Below the pieces are notes generated by a model, which worked only from the letters and a program-made list of their open reading frames with translations, did not search any database and was not told the DNA's origin. 15,094 nucleotides of DNA from Candidatus Dormiibacterota bacterium (GTDB taxonomy: Bacteria > Chloroflexota > Dormibacteria > Dormibacterales > Dormibacteraceae), in assembly GCA_003151665.1 (NCBI GenBank), contig PLYD01000296.1, forward strand, positions 1 to 15,094, in the 5' to 3' direction. The position numbers and the translations under genes are program-made. This document shows, piece by piece, positions 6,204 through 11,705 of the stretch (position 1 is its first letter; each line of letters opens with the position of its first letter).

Positions 6204-6950
6204 TCATAAGAGCTTCGACGCTGCCATTCCGACGGCCAGCGTGACCACCCCCCACGAGAACGCCTGAAGAGCCTGCTCGAGGGGACGGAGCAAAGTCGCC
6301 TCGTCGAGCTCGACCGCCGAGCCGTCGCGCATCGTCACGCTCCCGCTCACCGACCTGCTGCGGCGGCGCAACAGTCGGGCGGGAGTGCTGAGGCTCCGCT
6401 GCCCGAAGGACAGCGCAAAAGCTGCAATGGCGGCGGCCACCGCGCCAATCGAGAGGCGGCCGGTCTGTGCGAAATAGGCAGTCAGCACGGGGAACGCTCC
6501 CCAGGACAGCGCGAACCAGAAGTCACCGTGCAGCTTGCCACCAAGCAGCTCGAGGTTGTACGCGAAAACAAACAGCACGCCCAAGGCGATGAAGGGCAGC
6601 AGACCGATGCCCAGCCGCGTCAGACCGGCGACTCCGAGCGCGACAGCCCCAACCAGGCCAAGCGCCGCGGCGGTCATCAGCACAGCACGCGGGATCTCCG
6701 TACCGAGCGGCCGGCCCTTCAGCTCGTCGAGCGCGTGAGCTGAGATGCCGACCGCCAGGAAGAAAGCCAGGAGCGTCGCGATCAGGCGCACGACATCGAG
6801 CTTCGGAGCGAGACTCGCCCCGATGACCACATAAGACAGGTGCCAGGCGGTATACGGCGGATGGAGCACGGCCCACAGGTCTCGGCGCCAGCCGCCAGAA
6901 CGCGCCGCGTAAAACGCGGGGGCGAGGGTCTCAGGCATCACGGGTGCCAT
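6204..6950 (-). CDS. UbiA-like prenyltransferase-family membrane protein with degenerate Asp motif
   Basis: A 248-aa polytopic membrane protein. LHPPYTAWHLSYVVIGASLAP (29-49) and GISAHALDELKGRPLGTEIP (68-87) resemble the first conserved region of UbiA prenyltransferases, which usually reads NxxxDxxxD. Here only one Asp of that cluster (D75) is evident, followed by the GRPL signature. YNLELLGGKLHGDFWFALSWGAFPVL resembles the second region. It starts 20 bp inside the end of the UbiE-like methyltransferase gene, so translation is probably coupled. Together they resemble a MenA/MenG quinone-tailing pair, which would place it in menaquinone or another isoprenoid pathway. Loss of the metal-binding aspartates argues against ordinary polyprenyl transfer, so it may bind rather than transfer prenyl lipid. 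Confidence 0.65.
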   Translation of the reverse strand: MAPVMPETLAPAFYAARSGGWRRDLWAVLHPPYTAWHLSYVVIGASLAPKLDVVRLIATLLAFFLAVGISAHALDELKGRPLGTEIPRAVLMTAAALGLVGAVALGVAGLTRLGIGLLPFIALGVLFVFAYNLELLGGKLHGDFWFALSWGAFPVLTAYFAQTGRLSIGAVAAAIAAFALSFGQRSLSTPARLLRRRSRSVSGSVTMRDGSAVELDEATLLRPLEQALQAFSWGVVTLAVGMAASKLL

Positions 6951-7686
6951 CTGAGCCTTTGCGAGCCCACATCACGAGGCCGCCGCCAACGCTCATCGCT
7001 TTGACTTGCACGCCTGCCATGCCTGCGGCCTCCCACCCATGGACGATCCGGCTCAGCGGCCATCCGTCATAGAACGACGAGATGTTGGGCCCCAGGAATC
7101 GACCGACTCGCCACCACTCCGGGCCGCCGAGAGCCAGACCGGCGGGAGGCAGGACCGTTCGCGTGTAGAGCCACCACGCTGCACGCCACGCGCGGGCCGG
7201 TGGCACGAAGAAGTCGAGGCTGGCGAGCACTCCGCCCGGGCGGAGGACTCGCGCCAGCTCGCGAAGTGTGGCCGCGGGGTCACGCACGTATCGCAAGAGA
7301 TAGGTGAAGGAGACGGCGTCGAAAGTGGCATCGGGGAATGGCAGCTCTTCGGCTCGCGCGACCTGGAGCCGAATGCGCTGTTTGAGGCCGGCGGCACTAA
7401 CGCGCTGACGGCCACGCGCGAGCATTGATTCGGTGAGGTCGACGCCCGTCACCTCGCCGTCCGTTCGATTGGCCAGCGCGATGGCGACGCCGGCGGTGCC
7501 GGTGGCGACGTCGAGAATGGTCTTCGGTGCAGACGATGCGATCTGCGTAACCAGCTCGCTGCGCCACCGCCCGTTTTGACCGAACGACAGGACTTCCGCC
7601 AGCAGGTCATAGCGCTTCGGCAGGCCGCTGAAGAGGTCGGCCGCAAACGCGTTCTCTGCGCCGGCCGCGGCGGGGCGAGTGCTCAC
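6931..7686 (-). CDS. UbiE/COQ5 (MenG)-like class I SAM methyltransferase
   Basis: A C-methyltransferase of the quinone type. LFSGLPKRYDLLAEVLSFGQNGRWR matches the UbiE N-terminal signature. SAM motif I is DVATGTAGVA, the acidic residue ending the second strand lies in VTGVDLTESML, and the post-motif is LPFPDATFDAVSFTYLLRYV. RVLRPGGVLASLDFF follows. Length is 251 aa from GTG 7686, which has GAGG five bases upstream; an in-frame extension to ATG 7776 or GTG 7785 would add 30-33 low-similarity residues. It overlaps the UbiA-like gene by 20 bp, suggesting a joint role in methylating and anchoring a prenylated quinone such as demethylmenaquinone. Other men genes are absent here, so the substrate is inferred; it could be a paralogue of the main MenG. 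Confidence 0.87.
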   Translation of the reverse strand: MSTRPAAAGAENAFAADLFSGLPKRYDLLAEVLSFGQNGRWRSELVTQIASSAPKTILDVATGTAGVAIALANRTDGEVTGVDLTESMLARGRQRVSAAGLKQRIRLQVARAEELPFPDATFDAVSFTYLLRYVRDPAATLRELARVLRPGGVLASLDFFVPPARAWRAAWWLYTRTVLPPAGLALGGPEWWRVGRFLGPNISSFYDGWPLSRIVHGWEAAGMAGVQVKAMSVGGGLVMWARKGSDGTRDA

Positions 7687-7735
7687 GTGCACCTCAGGAG
7701 GGGCAAGAACGTGCGCAGCAGCAACATTCGACCTC

Positions 7736-7763
7736 AGCGTAGGCGAACCAAGTGCATTAAGGT
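7736..7763. promoter_or_regulatory. Divergent promoter pair between methyltransferase and GNAT genes
   Basis: On the minus strand TACGCT (7741-7736) lies 49 nt before GTG 7686, giving a short leader that contains the GAGG ribosome-binding site. On the plus strand TAAGGT (7758-7763) lies 11 nt before ATG 7775, giving a nearly leaderless mRNA. Both are inferred from the recurring TANNNT pattern, and no -35 consensus is visible. Confidence 0.35.
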
Positions 7764-7774
7764 CGGGCAATCGC

Positions 7775-8548
7775 ATGAGCGACACCGACCGCTTTCAGAC
7801 CTGGCAGCGCGACGCCCTCGCTGATCGCGACGACGGCTCCGAAATGCTTTCGCTGGGGCCTTTCCGGGCGGTGCTGTCCGCGCCAGGCGAGAACGCACGA
7901 AACGGCTGGGTCACCCTCATTGACGGAACCGCTGCCGAAGGCGAGACGCTGAAGGCGCTGACCAAGCTGCGTTCGACCTTCAAGCGCCACAAGGTGCCGC
8001 TCGAGATCGAATACAACGAGACGCTTTTTCCGAAGGTCGGCGAGTGGCTCGAAGACGCCGGGTTGAAGCTGATCGAGCGCAACTCACTCATGTCCTGCCG
8101 CCCGGAAGCTTTCAAGCCGTTCGCCACGCCGGAAGAGGTGCACATCACGCAGCTGTCATCGGCCGCGGCACCGGCAGAGCTCGAGGCCTTCCAATCCATT
8201 CGGTGGACCGACGGGGGAGAGATCGATCGCCCGGCACCGCCGGTGGAACGTTTGCGCGCCGACATGGCCCGAGCCAACAGCGTCTTCCTGCTCGCCTGGC
8301 TCGATTGGGAGCCGGTGGGCACCGGCGTCTCCCATTCGCTCAAGGGCGCCGCCGAGATCGTCGGGGTCGTCACGCGGCAGGAGCACAGGCGCCGAGGCGT
8401 TGCCGCCGCTATCACCTCGGAGCTAGTACGGCGGCACTTCGCGAACGGCGGGGACTTCGCTTTTCTCGACGCCGCCAGCGACGAAGCGGCGAGAGTCTAC
8501 GAACGCCTCGGTTTCGCTCCGTTCGGCGCCAACGTGGTGTACCGATGA
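7775..8548 (+). CDS. GNAT-family N-acetyltransferase
   Basis: A 257-aa protein numbered from ATG 7775. The C-terminal half (about 125-257) is a GNAT domain: VFLLAWLDWEPVGTGVS (strands 2-4), EIVGVVTRQEHRRRGVAAAIT with the acetyl-CoA pyrophosphate-binding motif QEHRRRGVA (202-210), and LDAASDEAARVYERLGF (231-247). The N-terminal half is less conserved and may be a second, degenerate acyltransferase-like domain (FPKVGEWLEDAGLKLIERNSLMSC reads like such a domain's end). The enzyme should acetylate an amine on a small molecule or protein; the acceptor is unknown. The in-frame extension upstream to 7679 lies over the divergent methyltransferase's 5' end and is unlikely. The next gene follows by 37 bp on the same strand. 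Confidence 0.88.
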   Translation: MSDTDRFQTWQRDALADRDDGSEMLSLGPFRAVLSAPGENARNGWVTLIDGTAAEGETLKALTKLRSTFKRHKVPLEIEYNETLFPKVGEWLEDAGLKLIERNSLMSCRPEAFKPFATPEEVHITQLSSAAAPAELEAFQSIRWTDGGEIDRPAPPVERLRADMARANSVFLLAWLDWEPVGTGVSHSLKGAAEIVGVVTRQEHRRRGVAAAITSELVRRHFANGGDFAFLDAASDEAARVYERLGFAPFGANVVYR

Positions 8549-8585
8549 GACCGAATACCTCAGACGGCGCGTTGAAGTACCGGAG

Positions 8586-9314
8586 ATGGCGATCCCTATC
8601 ATGCGACTGAACGAAAAACCGGAACCCGGGCCGCAGGGCGGCACGAGCAAGCTGCCTCCGATCGTCCTCAAGGAGGTCTACGAGCAGCGCTTCAGCCGCG
8701 AGGACCAGGCGGGCAAGGAGGCGATCTGGCGTGAGCTCGGCCGCTTCCTGCAGCGCTACATCAAGCCCGACGCGCGCGTCGTCGATATTGCTTGCGACCT
8801 CGGCTACTTCATTCGCAACATTCGGGCGGCGGAACGTTGGGCGACCGACATACGCGACGTGAGCGCGGCGCTACCGAAGGACGTGCGCTTTGTGCCGGCC
8901 AGCGGCCTTGATCTCGATGAGGTGCTTCCAAACAACTACTTCGACATCGCCTTTTTCAGCAATTACCTCGAGCACCTGCCGTCGACCGAAGCAGTCCTCC
9001 AGCAGCTGCGGGTGACCCACGCAATCCTCAAACCGGGCGGGACCGTCGTGATTCTGCAGCCCAACATCCGTCTGATCGGAGGTGCCTACTGGGACTTCAT
9101 CGACCACCAGACGGCGCTGACTGAAAAGAGTCTGGCCGAGGCGGCGGTCATGGCGGGATTCAAGACCAAGAAGGTGATTGCGAGGTTCCTGCCCTACACG
9201 ACGAAGAGCCGGATCCCGCAGCACCCCCTGCTGGTACGCGCGTACCTCAACTTCCCTCCGGCGTGGATGCTCCTCGGCAAGCAGACCCTCTACCTGGGGG
9301 AGAAGCCGGCTTAG
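8586..9314 (+). CDS. Class I SAM-dependent methyltransferase
   Basis: A 242-aa Rossmann-fold methyltransferase. Motif I is RVVDIACDLGYF (64-75); its DIACDLG departs from the usual DLGCGxG but keeps the first acidic residue and last glycine. FDIAFFSNYLEHLP (119-132) is the usual 'DxVxxxxVLEHL' segment, and ILKPGGTVVILQPN (147-160) is post motif III. DFIDHQTALTEKSLAEAAVMAGF (170-192) is the segment seen in sugar/polysaccharide-associated and ubiquinone-type methyltransferases. The acceptor is unknown. The start is uncertain: ATG 8586 directly abuts GGAG, and ATG 8601 lies 15 nt after it; both are poorly spaced. It follows the GNAT gene by 37 bp and may share its transcript. Confidence 0.85.
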   Translation: MAIPIMRLNEKPEPGPQGGTSKLPPIVLKEVYEQRFSREDQAGKEAIWRELGRFLQRYIKPDARVVDIACDLGYFIRNIRAAERWATDIRDVSAALPKDVRFVPASGLDLDEVLPNNYFDIAFFSNYLEHLPSTEAVLQQLRVTHAILKPGGTVVILQPNIRLIGGAYWDFIDHQTALTEKSLAEAAVMAGFKTKKVIARFLPYTTKSRIPQHPLLVRAYLNFPPAWMLLGKQTLYLGEKPA

Positions 9315-9378
9315 GCCTGGGCGTCCGTCCGGCATATCGGATCCCTTGCCAGCTCACACTGCCATGAAATCACGAAGC

Positions 9379-9384
9379 TAGAAT
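9379..9384 (+). promoter_or_regulatory. TAGAAT -10 box of the nucleotidyltransferase gene
   Basis: TAGAAT ends 7 nt before the GTG at 9392, placing transcription start at or one base before the start codon: the clearest leaderless promoter in the window. TTGCCA at 9346-9351 is too far (27 bp) to be its -35. Confidence 0.5.
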
Positions 9385-9391
9385 CGCCGAC

Positions 9392-10132
9392 GTGTTCACG
9401 CCGGAAGAACGGGAGCGGCTGAGTGAGGAGCTCATCGCGGCAGCGAAGGCTGACGGGCGCATAAGCGGCGTCGCGATCACCGGGTCAGCGTCGCAGGGCG
9501 CGGTTGACCGATGGTCCGACATCGACCTCGCTTTTGGGGTCGCCGATCCCGAAAGTCTCCGTGAGGCGATCAGCGATTGGACCGATCGGATGCACCGCGA
9601 ACATGGAGCCGTTCACCACTTCGATGTCACACGCGGCTCGTGGGTCTATCGAGTGTTCCTGCTGCGGAGCACCCTGCAGGTCGACCTCGCGTTCGCGCCG
9701 GCTGCAGACTTCGGGGCGCTCTCGCCCACGTTCCGGCTGGTGTCAGGCACATCGGTCGACCTACCTCATGCGCAAACAGCTGCAGCTGAGGAGATGATCG
9801 GGCTGGGCTGGCTGTATGCGCTGCACTCGCGATCGTGCATCGAGCGGGGCAAGGTCTGGCAGGCCGAATACATGATCAGCGCGGTCCGGGACCAGGCCCT
9901 CGCATTGGCGGCGCTACGCCACCGCCTGCCGGCTGCACAGGGCCGCGGCTTCGACGGGTTGCCCAATACCGTCAAGTCCGAGTTCGAAGGCGCGCTGGTG
10001 AGGTCGCTGGATGTCGATGAGCTACGGCGGGCGTTTCGGGCGGCCACACACTGCCTTCTCCTTGAGGTCGGTCGCTCAGACCGAGGCTTGGCCGCCAGCC
10101 TCGACGGGCCGTTGACCGAGTTGAGTCACTAG
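9392..10132 (+). CDS. Nucleotidyltransferase-domain protein (pol-beta/ANT fold)
   Basis: A 246-aa soluble protein. ITGSASQGAVDRWSDIDLAF (29-48) contains the polymerase-beta-type signature GS...DxD, with metal ligands D43 and D45. The third carboxylate is D98 in LQVDLAF. The C-terminal 130 residues look helical (LGWLYALHSRSCIERGKVWQAEYM...), resembling aminoglycoside adenylyltransferase-like and other NMP-transferase proteins. It should transfer a nucleoside monophosphate from NTP to a hydroxyl acceptor; the acceptor cannot be told, and no antibiotic-resistance role should be assumed. The start is GTG, 7 nt after a TAGAAT box. It is monocistronic by spacing (77 bp from the upstream gene) and convergent with the small membrane gene ending at 10169. 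Confidence 0.85.
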   Translation: MFTPEERERLSEELIAAAKADGRISGVAITGSASQGAVDRWSDIDLAFGVADPESLREAISDWTDRMHREHGAVHHFDVTRGSWVYRVFLLRSTLQVDLAFAPAADFGALSPTFRLVSGTSVDLPHAQTAAAEEMIGLGWLYALHSRSCIERGKVWQAEYMISAVRDQALALAALRHRLPAAQGRGFDGLPNTVKSEFEGALVRSLDVDELRRAFRAATHCLLLEVGRSDRGLAASLDGPLTELSH

Positions 10133-10168
10133 CAGGCCTGACGGCGGTCCCAGACAGCGACGGCGGGC

Positions 10169-10348
10169 TTAGCGCGAGTGGTGCGCGAAAGCGAACCGCC
10201 AGAACGCCACCAGAAGCGCTCCCGTGGCGACGAATGCGGCGAGCGGGCTACCCGTCACCCGCATGGTCAGCCCGACGACGATGAGCATCGCGGGTGCCCA
10301 CAACAGGCCCGCCGCCAGCTGGCGGCCAAACCTCAGGTCCCAGATCAT
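10169..10348 (-). CDS. Small two-helix membrane protein (59 aa)
   Basis: Begins MIWDLRFGRQLAAGLLW and ends FAHHSR. Two hydrophobic segments, roughly residues 12-28 and 37-53, are separated by a short loop (RVTGSPL), so it is a predicted helical-hairpin membrane protein. Its ATG overlaps the stop of the 51-aa gene upstream in the form TGATG, a standard translational-coupling arrangement. The 51-aa frame and this one are both free of stops, and their junction is exact, which supports real coding despite the short length. A longer frame running through it toward 10627 would cross the tRNA gene and is rejected. No family is recognised; pairing suggests it works with the 51-aa product. Confidence 0.62.
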   Translation of the reverse strand: MIWDLRFGRQLAAGLLWAPAMLIVVGLTMRVTGSPLAAFVATGALLVAFWRFAFAHHSR

Positions 10349-10503
10349 CAGCTCCGGTTCTCGACTCCGCCCAGCTCCTGCGTCATCCAGTTCCGGTTGT
10401 GCTGGATTAGCTGCTCTCTGGGCAACCGCTCGTTGGGGTCGAGGGGAGCAAAGATCGAGTCCAGGCTCGTCGGCTGGGGGCTGCGGTCGCGAGCATTCGC
10501 CAT
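10348..10503 (-). CDS. Small hypothetical protein (51 aa), coupled to the membrane protein
   Basis: Starts MANARDRSPQPTSLDSIFAP and ends TQELGGVENRS. It is hydrophilic, Pro/Arg-rich at the N-terminus, with a predicted helix around NERLPREQLIQHNRNWMTQEL, and has no transmembrane segment. ATG 10503 is preceded by TAGAGT at 10515-10510 with a 6-nt spacer, the same leaderless-promoter layout as other genes here. Its stop overlaps the next start by one base (TGATG). It begins 36 bp after the 3' end of tRNA-Arg(CCG) on the same strand. No homology is recognised; the gene is supported by promoter position and coupling rather than by a family. Confidence 0.55.
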   Translation of the reverse strand: MANARDRSPQPTSLDSIFAPLDPNERLPREQLIQHNRNWMTQELGGVENRS

Positions 10504-10509
10504 GCCCGA

Positions 10510-10515
10510 ACTCTA
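10510..10515 (-). promoter_or_regulatory. TAGAGT -10 box of the small coupled gene pair
   Basis: TAGAGT on the minus strand, 6 nt before ATG 10503. The identical hexamer precedes the second lipoprotein gene (12357-12352). It lies just downstream of the tRNA gene on the same strand, so read-through from the tRNA promoter is also possible. Confidence 0.45.
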
Positions 10516-10539
10516 CGCGCCCGCCGGGTCGCTGACTTT

Positions 10540-10615
10540 TGGTGCGCCTGGCAGGAATTGAACCTGCTGCCTTTCGGTCCGGAGCCGAACGCTCTGTCCG
10601 GTGAGCTACAGGCGC
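10540..10615 (-). tRNA. tRNA-Arg (anticodon CCG)
   Basis: Full cloverleaf by hand: acceptor stem GCGCCTG / CAGGCGC, D arm GCTC-ACCGGACA-GAGC, anticodon arm TTCGG-CTCCGGA-CCGAA with anticodon CCG (reads CGG), variable loop AGGCA, T arm GCAGG-TTCAATT-CCTGC, discriminator A, and an encoded 3' CCA. Total 76 nt. It shares the acceptor stem, nearly all of the D arm and the variable loop with the tRNA at 11288. Confidence 0.97.
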
Positions 10616-10628
10616 GCGCCGACTCACC

Positions 10629-10638
10629 AGTCTAGACT
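10629..10638. promoter_or_regulatory. Palindromic bidirectional -10 element
   Basis: AGTCTAGACT is a perfect 10-bp palindrome containing TAGACT on both strands. The plus copy (10633-10638) lies 9 nt before GTG 10648 of the lipoprotein. The minus copy (10634-10629) lies 13 nt before the 5' end of tRNA-Arg(CCG), predicting a primary transcript with a leader of about 6 nt. It could fire in either direction but not both at once. Confidence 0.5.
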
Positions 10639-10647
10639 GCCCCCGCC

Positions 10648-11277
10648 GTGAACCGATTTATCAGCACCTTAGCGCTGGGCCTCCTGCTGGCCGCGTGCCA
10701 GACCACGGCGTCGGCCCCAACCCCCTCGCCGCGTCCCTCGTCGCACAACACAGTGGCGACCGCCGTCATCCAGCCGGGCGAGGTCCCGGCGAGCCTTACC
10801 AAGTGCCCCGGTTCGGGGCCAATCGCAGGCTACCTCACGGCCCTGCAGTCGAGCGACGCGACGCTCGCGGCAAGCGTCACCGGCCAATGGCAGCAGCTGC
10901 AGGCCAAAGGCGCAAAGGCTGCGGCCATCATGCTTTACGCCTACGACCCCACCGCCTGCGCGGCAGAGCTTGCAACCACGAGCAGCGCCAAATCTCTCGC
11001 CAGCTTCGTCGTCGAGTTCGGTGACGAGGGCCAGGCTGAGCGCGCCTGGGGAGCGGGCGTCCTGGGCTTCCCCACACCGGCGCCGGGCCAGGTGGCCCCG
11101 GGCATCCTGAGAGGCTCGGGTACCGGCCTCGGCGACAGCTCTTGGACTTACACCAATACCCAAGTGCGGCTTGCGTGCTGGCGCCGCTCGGTCTTCGTCT
11201 CGCTGGTGATCCTCAGCAACCTCGATCCGGGAGCCTACAAGGCGGTAACTGCTGCGATCGACGCTCGCTTAAACTGA
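10648..11277 (+). CDS. Putative secreted lipoprotein, copy A of a paralogous pair
   Basis: A 209-aa protein. Residues 1-17 form a lipoprotein signal peptide (NRF, then a hydrophobic core, then LLLAAC with lipidated Cys17), followed by a Ser/Pro/Thr-rich linker (18-36) and a globular domain from about 40. Two further cysteines, C53 and C104, are 51 residues apart. The domain shares with the 211-aa protein at 11705-12340 the patterns QPGxVP, YLxxL, KGAxA, F-DExxA, TGLG and NLD, so the two are clearly homologous. I recognise no named family. It is expected on the outer face of the cytoplasmic membrane. The start is GTG after TAGACT. The tRNA-Arg(GCG) gene follows by only 10 bp and may be on the same transcript. 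Confidence 0.82.
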   Translation: MNRFISTLALGLLLAACQTTASAPTPSPRPSSHNTVATAVIQPGEVPASLTKCPGSGPIAGYLTALQSSDATLAASVTGQWQQLQAKGAKAAAIMLYAYDPTACAAELATTSSAKSLASFVVEFGDEGQAERAWGAGVLGFPTPAPGQVAPGILRGSGTGLGDSSWTYTNTQVRLACWRRSVFVSLVILSNLDPGAYKAVTAAIDARLN

Positions 11278-11287
11278 ACCGCTCGCG

Positions 11288-11363
11288 CCTGTAGCTCACC
11301 GGATAGAGCGCTTGCCTGCGGAGCAAGAGGCAGCAAGTTCGATTCTTGCCAGGCGCACCAGCA
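11288..11363 (+). tRNA. tRNA-Arg (anticodon GCG)
   Basis: Full cloverleaf by hand: acceptor GCGCCTG / CAGGCGC, D arm GCTC-ACCGGATA-GAGC, anticodon arm CTTGC-CTGCGGA-GCAAG with anticodon GCG (reads CGC and, by wobble, CGU), variable loop AGGCA, T arm GCAAG-TTCGATT-CTTGC, discriminator A, encoded CCA. Total 76 nt. All stems pair perfectly, so it looks functional. Bacteria usually use ACG (inosine) here, so G34 is notable. Confidence 0.96.
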
Positions 11364-11450
11364 CGCCATCTCGCATTCGAAGGCAAAGTTAGCTTGGGCA
11401 CTCCAGCCCGGGTCCGACGCCCCATCACGCCCTGACGAGGTGGGCCGCCG
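11364..11450. other. Short spacer between the tRNA and the convergent 84-aa gene
   Basis: 87 bp with no coding frame I would support. Its right end holds the hairpin described separately. No T-tract follows the tRNA. Confidence 0.5.
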
Positions 11451-11455
11451 TCAGG
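11431..11455. terminator. Hairpin at the end of the 84-aa gene
   Basis: CCTGACG (11431-11437) pairs with CGTCAGG (11449-11455), a 7-bp stem with an 11-nt loop, overlapping the stop codon of the minus-strand gene. It sits between the tRNA (+) and that gene (-), where a bidirectional terminator would be useful. There is no U-tract on either side, so termination is uncertain. Confidence 0.3.
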
Positions 11456-11705
11456 ACTCTCCTTTCTTGAGTTCCTCGTCGAGCGCCTTCCTGAACTCCT
11501 CCACCGCTCGGCGCGATGCTTCTCTGAGCGCGGGGCCCTGTTCCGCAGTGAACTTGCGAGCGACCTCGCTCATTTCCTTGGAGAGAGTCTTGGCATGCTC
11601 CTGGATGATGGGTAGTGATTGGCGCACGACTTCCTGGGCGGCCTCGCTCAACTTGCGGCTCGCCTCCTGCGCTGCTTTCTTGAGCTCGTCAGCGTCGTTG
11701 CTCAT
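11451..11705 (-). CDS. Small charged helical (coiled-coil-like) protein, 84 aa
   Basis: Begins MSNDADELKKAAQEASRKL and is almost entirely predicted amphipathic helix, rich in Ala, Glu, Lys and Arg with no cysteine and no signal peptide. It resembles apolipoprotein/LEA-like or coiled-coil proteins in composition only. Its ATG overlaps the stop of the upstream lipoprotein gene by one base (TGATG), so translation is coupled and the two products are made together. A longer in-frame start at 11804 would lie inside the lipoprotein gene and is rejected. The product is predicted cytoplasmic, whereas its partner is exported, which makes direct contact unlikely unless at the membrane. Function unknown. 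Confidence 0.75.
   Translation of the reverse strand: MSNDADELKKAAQEASRKLSEAAQEVVRQSLPIIQEHAKTLSKEMSEVARKFTAEQGPALREASRRAVEEFRKALDEELKKGES

Noticed and set aside
9392..10132. Aminoglycoside-resistance nucleotidyltransferase
   Set aside because: Only the general GS...DxD nucleotidyltransferase signature is visible; nothing specific to known resistance enzymes supports that name.
10169..10627. A 152-codon minus-strand frame
   Set aside because: It runs through the whole tRNA-Arg(CCG) gene. Only its last 59 codons look coding, and they start at a TGATG junction at 10348.
10540..11363. Integrative element bounded by the two tRNAs
   Set aside because: The tRNAs are inverted, not direct, repeats, and no integrase or cargo lies between them apart from one lipoprotein gene.
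11466..11472. CTTGAGT, half of an HspR HAIR operator
   Set aside because: A single half-site inside a coding region with no ACTCAAG partner at the right spacing.
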